DNA of 64,000 nt, taken from NCBI RefSeq assembly GCF_035609205.1, contig NZ_CP141184.1, positions 4,905,001-4,969,000 of the forward strand. Direction: 5' to 3'. The translations under genes and the position numbers were made by a program. The DNA is from Hymenobacter sp. GOD-10R. GTDB taxonomy: Bacteria; Bacteroidota; Bacteroidia; Cytophagales; Hymenobacteraceae. This document shows, in pieces, positions 1 to 8,313 of this stretch (positions are counted from its first letter, which is position 1; the number at the start of each line of letters is the position of its first letter). The notes below the pieces were generated by a model. That model worked only from the letters and a program-made list of their open reading frames with translations. It did not search any database and was not told the DNA's origin.

Positions 1-23
1 TCAGCATGACGTTCTTTTTTATT

Positions 24-695
24 CTACTTCCACACCTCTTCCGGATTAAAATCATCCAGGTAGCGCTTCGGCGGCTTCAGACTGCGTCGTGTCTTCTTCG
101 ATTTATCCTGATCAATTCTTCCCTTCGAAACTTCCTGTATTCCAGTAAGTAGATTTGTACTCGTCGTTTCAATATCTCCGGTGGCACGATCAACGACTAC
201 CTCATCGGTGCCAATAAGCCGCATCCGATTGGAGCTAGGTTCGTAGCGAAAGCGAGTGGTTGAGTTCCAGGCCTCACGCGAGCCGCCCGTTTGGTAAACG
301 ATAACTACGCCTTTCTTCACGCTCACATCGGGGATGCCGCCTTCGGGGCCGCTTAGCGCGCCGAAACAGCTTTTGCAGTATACCACTTTGTTAGAAGCAC
401 CTACCCGCTTCCAAGTGCCATCTGGTTGCGCCAGAATAGTTACTAAAGCGCGCTCGTCGCCGGAGTTTTCCTGCCCGGCTATTTTCTTTTCGAGCAACTG
501 CAAAACTCGGTCTGGACGTTGGTCAGCATTGAGGTCGACGGTGAGCTGTTTCTCTATCTGCCAGCCACTTGGCACAAAGCTCGATGGTTGTGGTCCAGCA
601 GCCGGAACGCGTTTTAGATTGAGGGCACGCGGCGCATCGGGGTCTTGTGCTGCGTGTAATAGGATGACGGCAGCAAGGATGGGGAATGATAGCAT
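24..695 (-). CDS. secreted protein of unknown function
   Basis: I do not recognise a named family with certainty. The 223-residue product begins with a hydrophobic stretch (about residues 1-16) that reads as a signal peptide, so it is probably exported. Around residues 53-63 there is an Asp/Asn-rich segment (VDLNADQRPDR) like those in proteins that compute over 'D-x-N-x-D' calcium-loop repeats, followed by a CxxC motif (YCKSC) near residue 107 and a basic, Lys/Arg-rich C-terminal third. The start ATG follows the signal-peptide logic and lies 47 bp from the divergent monooxygenase gene, so the two promoters share a short interval. Periplasmic location is inferred from the leader only. Confidence 0.6.
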   Translation of the reverse strand: MLSFPILAAVILLHAAQDPDAPRALNLKRVPAAGPQPSSFVPSGWQIEKQLTVDLNADQRPDRVLQLLEKKIAGQENSGDERALVTILAQPDGTWKRVGASNKVVYCKSCFGALSGPEGGIPDVSVKKGVVIVYQTGGSREAWNSTTRFRYEPSSNRMRLIGTDEVVVDRATGDIETTSTNLLTGIQEVSKGRIDQDKSKKTRRSLKPPKRYLDDFNPEEVWK

Positions 696-742
696 AGCGA
701 GAAGTTGTTGTTAAAATTACGACTTCCTTTTATCTCCCTTCT

Positions 743-1891
743 ATGCACTTCCTCATCATCGGCGCGGGTATTAACGGTTTGACTACGGCGCGGGCGTTGC
801 TCAACCTAGGTCATTCGGTACAGGTGTTTGAGGCGGCCCGCGAGCTGCGCGAGATTGGCGCGGGCGTGGTGCTAGGCGCCAATGCGATGCGGGCACTTGA
901 GCAGCTAGGTTTGTACGAAGCTGTGCATGCCTACACGCAACCCGTCAAAGGATTACGGCTGCTCGACCAGCAAGGCCGCCCGCTACAGGTTGCCGATACT
1001 GGCCCGTTCACGCGCAAGCTAGGGTTCGACAACATAGGCATCCACCGCGCCAATTTGCAGAAGGCTCTACTCAGCGAGTTGCCACCGGATGTAGTTAACC
1101 TAGGAAAGCCGTTCGTGCGTTTTGAAGAGCACGACAGCCAAGTCACCGTGCACTTTGCCGACGGCTCCACGGCCACCGGTGACGCTTTGTTGGCTGCCGA
1201 TGGTATTCGCTCGCAGGTGCGCTTGCAACTACTACCGAACAGCCAGCCGCGCTACGCAGGCTACACCTGCTGGCGCGCCGTGACGGATGCCGCCAGCCTA
1301 GGTTTGCCGCCCGGCAACTCCACCGAAATATGGGGAACCCAAGGCCGCCGCTTTGGCTACGTGCCCCTAGTCGATGGGCGCGTGTACTGGTTTGCCTGCG
1401 TGAATACCGCTACACCTAGCGACCCGGCGTTCAAAAACCTCAGCAAAGCCAACGTCCAGCAACTCTTCGCCGACCTCCCCCACCCTGCGCCCGCGCTGCT
1501 CGCCCATACGCCCGCTGAGGCGTATCTGTGGGGAGACATTATAGATATTAAGCCGATCCGTCACTTCGCCTATGGGCGCGTGCTGTTGCTCGGCGACGCA
1601 GCGCACGCTACCACGCCCAACCTAGGTCAGGGTGCCGGCCAAGCCGTGGAAGATGCTGCCGTGCTGGCTAGCTGCTTGCGCAAGCACCCTACTCTGACAG
1701 CTGCTTTCCGCGACTTCGAACAACGACGGCGTCCGCGCACTACACGCATCGTGCAGACTTCCTGGTTCTTAGGCTGGGCTTCGCAGATCAAAAACCCATT
1801 TATTTATAAGCTGCGCAACACCGTTATGCGCTTGTTGCCGGCTGCCGTAGCGCAGTGGCAGATGGCATTTTTGTACGAAGCTGACGACTGA
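743..1891 (+). CDS. FAD-dependent monooxygenase (UbiH / salicylate-hydroxylase-like)
   Basis: This is a flavoprotein hydroxylase of the PHBH fold: NAD(P)H reduces FAD, which then activates oxygen to hydroxylate an aromatic or polyprenyl-type substrate. The N-terminal Rossmann motif GAGING is at residues 7-12, the middle DG motif (AADGIR) is at about 151-156, and the ribityl-binding GDAAHATTP motif is at 284-292, the order and spacing expected for the family. The 382-residue length is normal. There is no signal peptide; the enzyme should be cytoplasmic or peripheral at the membrane. The substrate cannot be deduced, because no pathway gene lies next to it. The members most often seen in Bacteroidota are annotated as zeaxanthin- or kynurenine-type hydroxylases, but nothing here selects one. 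Confidence 0.88.
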   Translation: MHFLIIGAGINGLTTARALLNLGHSVQVFEAARELREIGAGVVLGANAMRALEQLGLYEAVHAYTQPVKGLRLLDQQGRPLQVADTGPFTRKLGFDNIGIHRANLQKALLSELPPDVVNLGKPFVRFEEHDSQVTVHFADGSTATGDALLAADGIRSQVRLQLLPNSQPRYAGYTCWRAVTDAASLGLPPGNSTEIWGTQGRRFGYVPLVDGRVYWFACVNTATPSDPAFKNLSKANVQQLFADLPHPAPALLAHTPAEAYLWGDIIDIKPIRHFAYGRVLLLGDAAHATTPNLGQGAGQAVEDAAVLASCLRKHPTLTAAFRDFEQRRRPRTTRIVQTSWFLGWASQIKNPFIYKLRNTVMRLLPAAVAQWQMAFLYEADD

Positions 1892-1894
1892 TTC

Positions 1895-1951
1895 TCGGAA
1901 CTGTCATTCCGAGCATTCTGCGTATTAAGCAGAGACGAGGAACCTAGCTTT
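1895..1951. repeat. intergenic repeat-like segment (GTCATTCCGAGC...GAGGAACCT)
   Basis: Between the convergent monooxygenase and EEP genes lies a segment with two short hairpins: TCGGAA/TTCCGA at 1895-1900 and 1907-1912, and TCTGC/GCAGA at 1917-1921 and 1929-1933. The frame GTCATTCCGAG ... GAGGAACCT resembles short palindromic elements that I know as recurrent between genes in Hymenobacter-type genomes. It has the same general wording as the larger inverted repeat at 41364-41470. Copy number in the genome is unknown from this window. Confidence 0.4.
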
Positions 1952-2007
1952 GCCGTGCCGATAGATTGGCCCGAATTCTTCGTTATCGTTCAGACTGACA
2001 TCCTAGC

Positions 2008-3183
2008 TCATGCGTTGCTTTTGACAGAGGAAACTGGCGACTGCTTGGAGGCTTGTTGCTCCTCTCGTTCCTCCTCAGCTTCTTCCTCGAAGCCTTGCGC
2101 AATTTTCTCCTCCATTTCCTCCTGATCGTCCTGATCCGGCTTTTCAGCGTGAATCTCTTGTTCGGCTTTGGCCTGCGGTTCGTAGCTGAGGCGCAGGAAG
2201 ATGGGGAAATGGTCGGAGCCAACGTTTGGGAGCCGCTGTATATCCTTCACTTTGAAGTGAGCTGAGTGAAAGACATGGTCAAGCGGCCAGCGCAACAGGC
2301 TGTAGTCGGCGTGGAAAGTGGGCAGCAGGCCGCGCCCAATGCGTGGGTCCAGCAAGCCGCTAATGCGACGAAATAGCTCGGAGGTGTGCGACCAGGCCAC
2401 GTCATTCATGTCGCCAGCCACAATGGTTGGCTCGTCTGAATACTCAATTTCACGACCTACTAGCAGTAACTCCGCGTCGCGGCGCGTGCTGGTCTTGCTT
2501 TCGGCAGGTGCAGGTGGTTTGGGATGCAAGCAGTGCAAACGCACCAGTTCGCCCGAGGGTAGCACGACTCGGCTATGGAACGAAGGAATATCGTCGTCAA
2601 TTAAAAACCGGATATGCGGATCGACTAGCTCCAACCGCGAAAACACGAGCAGACCATAGGTGTTAGGCAACGGTTTCAGAGCTGTATAGGGGTAGTTTTC
2701 CTTTAGCCCTTCCAGCTGATCTAGCCACCACTGGTCCGTTTCAACGGCCAAAATAATGTCGGGATTGTAGTCTTGAATAACGCGTAGACAGCGTCCGGCG
2801 TCGCGATTGGTCATCAGCACATTGGTTACTAGCAGGCTGATTTCCCGCTGCCGCGCCGCGCTACCACTGAGCGTGCTATCGGCCACCTGTTTGGGGCGAA
2901 GCGGCGTGTAAGGCAGAATGCGAAAGAGTTGATAGCCCGAGGCGAGAACCAGCAGCGCCAGCAGCACAACGCCTGCTGGCCAGTGGTGCGCACCTAGCAG
3001 CCAGGCAGCCAGAGCGCTACCCAGGGAGACGCCCACAATTTGCAGGCGAGGAAAATCGAACACACGGATCCACCACGCTTGCTGGCGGAGCAGCGGCAAC
3101 AAAGTAGCCACCAATGCCAGCACACCGACGAGCAGCGTTAGGCACCGAGCTAGCAATAGCCAGGTAAAGTCAAGTTTGGACAC
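2008..3183 (-). CDS. membrane-anchored endonuclease/exonuclease/phosphatase (EEP) family protein
   Basis: The N-terminal 95 or so residues hold three hydrophobic helices, followed by an EEP-fold catalytic domain. The metal-binding Glu is in AVETDQWW (about residue 137), the GDMND motif is near residue 247, and the terminal SDHFPI motif is near residue 325, the three hallmarks of Mg-dependent phosphodiesterases of the DNase I/APE1/sphingomyelinase superfamily. The substrate is not predictable; membrane-bound members in bacteria are usually uncharacterised. The protein ends in an unusual tail of about 45 residues made almost only of Glu, Asp, Lys, Gln and Arg. The gene is convergent with the monooxygenase. 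Confidence 0.82.
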   Translation of the reverse strand: MSKLDFTWLLLARCLTLLVGVLALVATLLPLLRQQAWWIRVFDFPRLQIVGVSLGSALAAWLLGAHHWPAGVVLLALLVLASGYQLFRILPYTPLRPKQVADSTLSGSAARQREISLLVTNVLMTNRDAGRCLRVIQDYNPDIILAVETDQWWLDQLEGLKENYPYTALKPLPNTYGLLVFSRLELVDPHIRFLIDDDIPSFHSRVVLPSGELVRLHCLHPKPPAPAESKTSTRRDAELLLVGREIEYSDEPTIVAGDMNDVAWSHTSELFRRISGLLDPRIGRGLLPTFHADYSLLRWPLDHVFHSAHFKVKDIQRLPNVGSDHFPIFLRLSYEPQAKAEQEIHAEKPDQDDQEEMEEKIAQGFEEEAEEEREEQQASKQSPVSSVKSNA

Positions 3184-3304
3184 AGATCAAGGAACGTGTA
3201 GGGTCAGGGAGAGAAGAGGAGAGTATAGCTTTGTACGTAGTAGCCCCTTCGGCAGTTAAGCTTCAAACATAGTATTTTCCAGTTCTGCCGACGGGCAATC
3301 CTTG

Positions 3305-3312
3305 TACCTTTG
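3305..3312 (+). promoter_or_regulatory. -7 promoter box TACCTTTG for marC
   Basis: The sequence TACCTTTG fits the Bacteroidota sigma-A -7 consensus TAnnTTTG and lies 22 bp upstream of the ATG at 3335. It shows that an upstream in-frame TTG at 3302 cannot be the translation start, since it would lie inside the promoter. No good TTTG -33 box is visible at the usual spacing. Confidence 0.55.
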
Positions 3313-3334
3313 GGGCGTCGTCTGCTTGCGCTCC

Positions 3335-3952
3335 ATGGAAATTCTGCTTGCCACCTTCACCACGTTGTTCTCGGTCGTTAATCCGTTCAGCGCCATGCCT
3401 GTCTTCCTGACGTTGACGGAATCGGACTCGCCCGCCGCCCGCCGCCAGACAGGTTTGCGGGCCTGCATTTACATGGTGGGCGTATTGGCCGTGTCATTTT
3501 TCGCGGGCCAATACGTGCTTAACTTCTTCGGTATCAACATTCACCATCTGCGCATTGCGGGTGGCATTCTGCTGATGCGCTCGGCCTTCGACCTGCTCAC
3601 GCCCGGCGGCAACCGCGACCGGGTGTCGCCGGCGGCCCTCGAAGAAAGTATGCAGAAAGATGACATTTCCTTCACGCCGCTAGCTATGCCCATGCTCTCG
3701 GGGCCGGGCTCTATTGCGGTCTGCATTGGTTTGTTCACCAAGCACCTGACGTATCCCGATATGGGGTTAATTGTATTTGGCTTCGTGCTGGTGGCGCTGG
3801 CGAGCTACATCATTCTGATGTCGTCGCTACGGCTCACGCGCTACCTAGGTCGGCCGGGTATGTCGGCGCTGGCGCGGATTATGGGCTTTATCACCCTAGC
3901 TATTGGGGTAAATTTTATGGCGACGGCGATTAAGGCGTTGTTTCAGGAGTAG
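3335..3952 (+). CDS. MarC family integral membrane protein
   Basis: The 205-residue product has about six hydrophobic helices and matches the MarC/UPF0056 family: the start MEILLATFTTLFSVVNPFSA carries the conserved NP in the first helix, and the repeat-half signature with a second loop around PLAMPMLSGPGSIA is clear. MarC proteins were once linked to multiple antibiotic resistance, but that link has not held up; their transport substrate is unknown. The reading frame is open from a TTG at 3302, but the ATG at 3335 gives the family's normal N-terminus and sits just after a promoter box. The gene stands alone between the divergent EEP gene and hemE. Confidence 0.88.
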   Translation: MEILLATFTTLFSVVNPFSAMPVFLTLTESDSPAARRQTGLRACIYMVGVLAVSFFAGQYVLNFFGINIHHLRIAGGILLMRSAFDLLTPGGNRDRVSPAALEESMQKDDISFTPLAMPMLSGPGSIAVCIGLFTKHLTYPDMGLIVFGFVLVALASYIILMSSLRLTRYLGRPGMSALARIMGFITLAIGVNFMATAIKALFQE

Positions 3953-4097
3953 TTATTCTCCGTAGAGGTACAAGAAAGCTAGGCGAGAACACTGCGAACC
4001 TCTGCGTTTTTCCTCTGCGAATCTCTGCGGGAACTAACACCCGCACAAAACAAAGCCCGCTCCGCTGTAACTTGCGACCGATTTCACCACCCCTACT

Positions 4098-5129
4098 ATG
4101 CTCAAAAACGACCTGCTGCTCCGTGCCGCCCGCGGCGAAGAAACCGAACGTACTCCTGTATGGCTCATGCGCCAGGCTGGTCGCATTCTGCCTGAATACC
4201 GTGAGTTGCGTGCCCGTCTGAGCGGTTTCAAAGAACTGGTCGAAACGCCCGAGCTAGCTGCGGAGGTCACCATTCAGCCCGTGGACGCGCTGGATGTGGA
4301 TGCCGCTATCATCTTCTCCGACATCTTGGTGGTACCCGAAGCGATGGGCCTCACCTACGAAATGCTGGAAGCGCGCGGCCCGCTATTTCCCGAAACGATC
4401 AAATCGGCGCACGATGTAGAGAAACTGCGCGTGGCTGACCCCGAGGAGCACCTAGGTTACGTGCTCGAAGCCATTCGCGTGACGAAGCGTGCCCTCAATG
4501 GCCGCGTGCCGCTTATCGGTTTTGCCGGCGCCCCTTGGACGATTCTGGCTTACATGGTGGAAGGCCACGGCTCTAAAACTTTCTCCAAAGCCCGGCGCAT
4601 GCTCTACGCCGAGCCGGAGCTAGCCCACCAGCTGCTGCGCAAGATTACGGCCACTACCATTGCGTACCTGCAAGCGCAAGTAGCCGCTGGCGCCAACATC
4701 GTACAGATATTCGACTCGTGGGCGGGCATCTTGCCGCCGCACCAGTACCAGGAATTCAGCACGCGCTACATCACCGAAATCTGCCAAGCCATTCCGGATG
4801 TGCCTGTTACGGTGTTTGCTAAAGGCGCTTTTTTCGCTGTGGAAGACTTCGCCCAGATTTCCTGCCGCACCATCGGCCTCGACTGGAACCAGGACCCTAG
4901 GTCCGTGCGGCCGCTTGTGGGCGACAAAACGCTACAAGGCAACCTCGACCCCTGCGCTCTCTATGGTACGCGCGAGCAGGTACGCCAAGCCACTATCGAG
5001 ATGCTGCGTCAGTTCGGCCCACACCGCCATATTGCCAACCTGGGCCATGGCGTGTACCCTGATACAGATGCCGACAACGTGCGCGTATTTGTGGATACGG
5101 TGAAGGAGTTCAGCCCGCAGATGCGGTAG
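4098..5129 (+). CDS. hemE: uroporphyrinogen decarboxylase
   Basis: HemE removes the four acetate carboxyl groups of uroporphyrinogen III to give coproporphyrinogen III in haem biosynthesis, in the cytosol. The diagnostic [10 protein letters not shown] motif is at residues 21-30, and the second signature [16 protein letters not shown] is at about residues 141-156. The conserved Asp that holds the substrate is in the [14 protein letters not shown] segment (near residue 77). The 343-residue length is typical. No other haem gene is adjacent, which is common in Bacteroidota. A strong hairpin follows the stop, so the transcript probably ends there. Confidence 0.97.
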   Translation: MLKNDLLLRAARGEETERTPVWLMRQAGRILPEYRELRARLSGFKELVETPELAAEVTIQPVDALDVDAAIIFSDILVVPEAMGLTYEMLEARGPLFPETIKSAHDVEKLRVADPEEHLGYVLEAIRVTKRALNGRVPLIGFAGAPWTILAYMVEGHGSKTFSKARRMLYAEPELAHQLLRKITATTIAYLQAQVAAGANIVQIFDSWAGILPPHQYQEFSTRYITEICQAIPDVPVTVFAKGAFFAVEDFAQISCRTIGLDWNQDPRSVRPLVGDKTLQGNLDPCALYGTREQVRQATIEMLRQFGPHRHIANLGHGVYPDTDADNVRVFVDTVKEFSPQMR

Positions 5130-5168
5130 CAACGCAGCCCCTTACTAAATCAGTTGATTAGCTTTACT

Positions 5169-5204
5169 AGTGCGATGGACAAAAGCTGTTCATCGCACTT
5201 TTCT
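5169..5204 (+). terminator. rho-independent terminator after hemE
   Basis: AGTGCGATG at 5169-5177 pairs with CATCGCACT at 5191-5199, and three further pairs including one G-U extend the stem inward. A run TTTTCTTTTCC follows. It lies 40 bp after the hemE stop. Confidence 0.8.
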
Positions 5205-5224
5205 TTTCCTTCTAGTTACACGCC

Positions 5225-5818
5225 ATGAAACGTCGCTCTGCGTCCCGCAAGCCCAACAGCTTTCCTGCTGAGAATGTCTTTGAACGCTGGACGAGTGAGC
5301 AGATGCGGCCTTACCAGGAAGTGGAGCAGTGTCGCTTTGTTAATTGTGACTTTTCCAGCGCCGACTTCTCCAACAAACGGTTTATCGACTGCTTGTTCGA
5401 GCGTTGCAACCTTTCCTTGATTGCCTTGTCTGGTGCGGGCATGCAGAACGTTGCTTTTCAGGACTGTAAGCTAGCGGGTGTGCAGTTTACGGTCTGCCGC
5501 GACATGCTATTCGAAGTGCACTTCGATGGTTGTCAGCTCTCGTACGCCTCGTTCTACGGCAAGCGGATGCCAAGCACCAGCTTCGTGCGCTGCGCCCTCA
5601 CGGACACTGATTTTACCAATGCGGATCTTAGCAACGCTGTCTTTCAGGAGTGTACGCTGAACGGCGCTATCTTCTCAGCCACTCAACTCAACGGCGCTGA
5701 CTTTAGGACGGCCACGGGCTTCCTTATCGACCCGGATACCAATCCGCTGAAGAAGGCAAAGTTTAGGCTTGAGGGCTTACCAGGCTTGGTGACCAAGTAC
5801 GGCGTAATCGTCGAGTAG
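5225..5818 (+). CDS. pentapeptide repeat protein (Qnr/MfpA-like)
   Basis: The 197-residue protein consists largely of A(D/N)(L/F)xx-type pentapeptides, for example FSSADFSNKRF, TDTDFTNADLSNAVF and LNGAIF, which fold into a right-handed quadrilateral beta-helix. The repeats run from about residue 35 to 165, and the protein ends in a short non-repeat segment (LEGLPGLVTKYGVIVE). Chromosomal homologues of this size are widespread in Gram-negative bacteria; Qnr and MfpA protect gyrase by DNA mimicry, but that function must not be assumed from the fold. Many Cys residues sit at repeat corners. No signal peptide is seen, so it should be cytosolic. Confidence 0.88.
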   Translation: MKRRSASRKPNSFPAENVFERWTSEQMRPYQEVEQCRFVNCDFSSADFSNKRFIDCLFERCNLSLIALSGAGMQNVAFQDCKLAGVQFTVCRDMLFEVHFDGCQLSYASFYGKRMPSTSFVRCALTDTDFTNADLSNAVFQECTLNGAIFSATQLNGADFRTATGFLIDPDTNPLKKAKFRLEGLPGLVTKYGVIVE

Positions 5819-5832
5819 CTTGACCGCAGGCG

Positions 5833-6849
5833 TTAGTCGAGCACCCGCGCCGCAACGGCTTCTTTCAACAAACGCTGCTTTTCGATCGGGACCACGCCCA
5901 CTTGTTCGCACACCAAGCCCCCACCTAGGTTGGCCAACGCCGCTGTTGATGGCGCCGGCAGCCCAAGCGCAATACACAAAGCGGCAATGCTGATAACCGT
6001 GTCGCCGGCGCCCGAAACATCGGAGATGCTGCGCAAGTGCGCCGGAATGTAGGTGCGGCCCGTCGCATCCGACTCGCTGAACACCCCACGCTCCGAAAGC
6101 GTTACGAGCACGATTTCGGGCGTAAGCAGCTCGCGCAATTGTGCCACGGCAGCCTCAAACTTAGGGCGGTCCGCATCCGTTTCGCTGAAGTCTAGCTTTA
6201 AGCCCTCGCGCAGCTCCTTCAAATTAGGCTTGAACAGAGTGCAGTGCTGATAGGAAAGAAAGTTCTTTTTCTTCGGGTCAACCACCGTTGGAATGCCGCG
6301 CTGGCGAGCTAGATCGATGAAGTGCTGGATACTCGCTGCGTTCAGCACGCCTTTGTCGTAATCCTCGAAGATGACCACGTCGGCGCGGGCCAATAGGGCT
6401 TCGTAGCGAATGGTGAGTCGGGCGCTTTCCTCTGCGTTCAAGTCCGTTTCGACCTCCGAATCGATGCGCAACAGGTGCTGGTCGGAGGCCAGAATGCGCT
6501 GCTTTACCGTGGTCGGGCGGAATGCACTTCGCACAATGCCTTCGGCGGAGAGGTTCTTTTCTTCCAGCAGGTGCAGCATTTGGTCGCCCCCAGCATCCTC
6601 CCCTATCACAGCGCAAAGTAGCGGCGTGGCACCTAGGGCTTGTACATTCAGCGCCACATTGGCCGCGCCACCTAGCCGCTGCTCAATGCGGCTCACATTC
6701 ACCACTGGCACTGGAGCTTCGGGGGAGAGGCGGCTGGCCTTGCCCCACACGTAAGCATCCATCATGACGTCGCCCACGATCAGGGCGGTTAGATTATTGA
6801 AAGCGTCGAATAACTCGGGCAGCGTGGCGGGTGACGTAAGCGGAGGCAT
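5833..6849 (-). CDS. PfkB-family sugar kinase, D-glycero-beta-D-manno-heptose-7-phosphate kinase type (RfaE1/HldE-N)
   Basis: The 338-residue protein is a ribokinase-fold kinase. Its first third matches the heptose-7-phosphate kinase subfamily: VGDVMMDAYVWGKASRLSPE (about residues 26-45) followed by LGGAANVALN. The C-terminal anion-hole motif SGAGDTVISI with the catalytic Asp is at about residues 279-288. The related enzyme phosphorylates heptose-7-phosphate at C1 on the way to ADP-heptose for lipopolysaccharide core. The adenylyltransferase half (RfaE2) is absent, as is usual when the two activities are separate genes. No other heptose gene is nearby, so the exact substrate is inferred. The last 14 bases before the convergent pentapeptide gene are short, so the two transcripts probably overlap. 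Confidence 0.85.
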   Translation of the reverse strand: MPPLTSPATLPELFDAFNNLTALIVGDVMMDAYVWGKASRLSPEAPVPVVNVSRIEQRLGGAANVALNVQALGATPLLCAVIGEDAGGDQMLHLLEEKNLSAEGIVRSAFRPTTVKQRILASDQHLLRIDSEVETDLNAEESARLTIRYEALLARADVVIFEDYDKGVLNAASIQHFIDLARQRGIPTVVDPKKKNFLSYQHCTLFKPNLKELREGLKLDFSETDADRPKFEAAVAQLRELLTPEIVLVTLSERGVFSESDATGRTYIPAHLRSISDVSGAGDTVISIAALCIALGLPAPSTAALANLGGGLVCEQVGVVPIEKQRLLKEAVAARVLD

Positions 6850-6872
6850 TGCAGATGTTGAAAAAGAAAGCG

Positions 6873-6880
6873 CAAAGGTA
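6873..6880 (-). promoter_or_regulatory. -7 box TACCTTTG for the sugar kinase
   Basis: Read on the minus strand, TACCTTTG fits TAnnTTTG and lies 23 bp upstream of the start codon at 6849. It gives the kinase its own promoter, independent of the aminotransferase upstream. Confidence 0.5.
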
Positions 6881-6894
6881 AGTTAGAACGGCAA

Positions 6895-7010
6895 GTAGCG
6901 CGAAACTCCGGTTTCGCGCACGAGCGAAGCGAGTTCCTGCGCGTTGGTTCAACTTGCGCGGCTTTCTGGAACTCGCTCTGCTCGTGCGCGAAACCGGAGC
7001 TTCGCGCTAC
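6895..7010. repeat. long imperfect inverted repeat (43-bp arms)
   Basis: The left arm 6895-6937 and right arm 6968-7010 are reverse complements with three mismatches in 43 positions, separated by 30 bp. The arms contain GTAGCGCGAA, CCGGTTTCGCGCACGAGC and GAGCGAGTTCC-type words. There is no T-run on either side, so it is not a normal intrinsic terminator, although such a structure would form a very stable RNA hairpin. It lies between the aminotransferase and the kinase and probably belongs to a dispersed palindromic repeat family. Confidence 0.75.
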
Positions 7011-7024
7011 ACTTGTTCTGATGC

Positions 7025-8248
7025 TTACTTCAACTTTTCGAGGCTATTCTTAATACGCGTGAAAGCCTCTTTCAGCTTTTCATCAGCGGCAGCCGTGCTG
7101 AAACGGATGCAGCTCGGCGCGCCGAATGCCTCGCCATCGACCGACGACACGTGTGCGTCGTTGAGCAGATACATAGCTAGGTCGTTCGCGTTAGCGATAG
7201 TCGAGCCGTCAGGGGCCGTTTTGCCGAAATAGCCACTCACATCGGGGAAGACGTAGAATGCGCCGTTTGGCTTCGGCATGATGAAGCCCGGAATGTCTTT
7301 CGCCATTTCCAGCACCAAGTCGCGACGGCGCTTGTAAGCCTCAACCATTTCGTCGGCTGAGCTACGTCCGCCTTGCAGCGCAGCGAGGGCTGCGCGCTGA
7401 GCAATGGAGCAGGTACCCGAAGTGATTTGGCTTTGCAGCTTGTCGCAGGCAGTAGCAATGTCTTTGTGCGCGGCTAGGTAGCCTACGCGCCAGCCCGTCA
7501 TGGCGTAGCCTTTCGAGAAACCATTCACGGTGATTACCCGATCTTTGATTTCGTCGAACTGCGCCAGGCTCACGTGCTCGCCGGTGAAGTTGATGTACTC
7601 GTAAATCTCGTCGGCCAGCACGTGTACGTGTGGGTGACGTGCTACCACTTCGGCAATGGCAGCGAACTCTTCGCGCGTGAATACGGAACCCGTTGGGTTG
7701 CAGGGCGACGAGTACATGATGAGTTTGGTGCGCGGCGTAATAGCGGCGTCTAGCTGCTCAGCCGTTACTTTATACTCATTTTCCAGCGTACCTACCAGCT
7801 CAACCGGGTTGCCCTCGGCTAGCTTCACCATCTCCGAGTAGCTTACCCAGTAAGGCGCAAAGATGATTACCTCGTCGCCAGGATTTACCATGCTGAGCAG
7901 CACGTTAGCCAACGACTGTTTGGCCCCAGTGCTCACCACGATGTTCTCGGGCTTGTAATCTAGCTGGTTGTCGCGCTTGAACTTCTCAACAATCGCTTGA
8001 CGCAGATCGAGGTAGCCGGGCACGGGCGTATAGAACGTGAAGCCTTCGTCGAGGGCGCGCTTGGCCGCATCTTTAATGTATTGCGGCGTTTGGAAGTCCG
8101 GCTCGCCGAAACTCAGGTTAATAACGTCATGACCCTGAGCCGCTAGCTCGCGCGACTTTTTGGCCATGGCAATGGTTTGCGATTCCTGCATTGTCGTGAC
8201 ACGGTCCGACAGGAAAGAGGAAGCAACGGTAGCAACGGGGTTGGACAT
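7025..8248 (-). CDS. pyridoxal-phosphate aminotransferase, class I (aspartate aminotransferase type)
   Basis: The 407-residue protein follows the AspC/AAT-Igamma pattern: an N-terminal LSFGEPDFQTPQYI segment (substrate-binding loop), the PLP-binding Asn in YSSPCNPTGS (about residue 187), Asp in ADEIYEYI (about 217), and the Schiff-base Lys in NGFSKGYAMTGWRVGYL (about residue 250). The C-terminal Arg that grips the alpha-carboxylate is in SCIRFS (about residue 385). It should transfer amino groups between aspartate or a neutral amino acid and 2-oxoglutarate in the cytosol. Substrate choice among aspartate, alanine or aromatic amino acids cannot be fixed by sequence reading. It is monocistronic, with a promoter box just upstream. 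Confidence 0.92.
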   Translation of the reverse strand: MSNPVATVASSFLSDRVTTMQESQTIAMAKKSRELAAQGHDVINLSFGEPDFQTPQYIKDAAKRALDEGFTFYTPVPGYLDLRQAIVEKFKRDNQLDYKPENIVVSTGAKQSLANVLLSMVNPGDEVIIFAPYWVSYSEMVKLAEGNPVELVGTLENEYKVTAEQLDAAITPRTKLIMYSSPCNPTGSVFTREEFAAIAEVVARHPHVHVLADEIYEYINFTGEHVSLAQFDEIKDRVITVNGFSKGYAMTGWRVGYLAAHKDIATACDKLQSQITSGTCSIAQRAALAALQGGRSSADEMVEAYKRRRDLVLEMAKDIPGFIMPKPNGAFYVFPDVSGYFGKTAPDGSTIANANDLAMYLLNDAHVSSVDGEAFGAPSCIRFSTAAADEKLKEAFTRIKNSLEKLK

Positions 8249-8274
8249 GAGACAGTAACGAAATGGAGAATGCG

Positions 8275-8282
8275 CAAAAGTA
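8275..8282 (-). promoter_or_regulatory. -7 box TACTTTTG for the aminotransferase
   Basis: On the minus strand TACTTTTG fits TAnnTTTG and is 26 bp upstream of the start codon at 8248. No convincing -33 TTTG is visible. Confidence 0.5.
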
Positions 8283-8313
8283 AGAATTTAACGCACGTAC
8301 GTTGCTGCTAACT

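Noticed and set aside
334..714. 126-codon plus-strand open frame across the first gene
   Set aside because: It is antisense to the secreted protein at 24-695, starts inside it and has a Ser/Arg/Cys-rich composition with no domain; a shadow of GC-rich codons.
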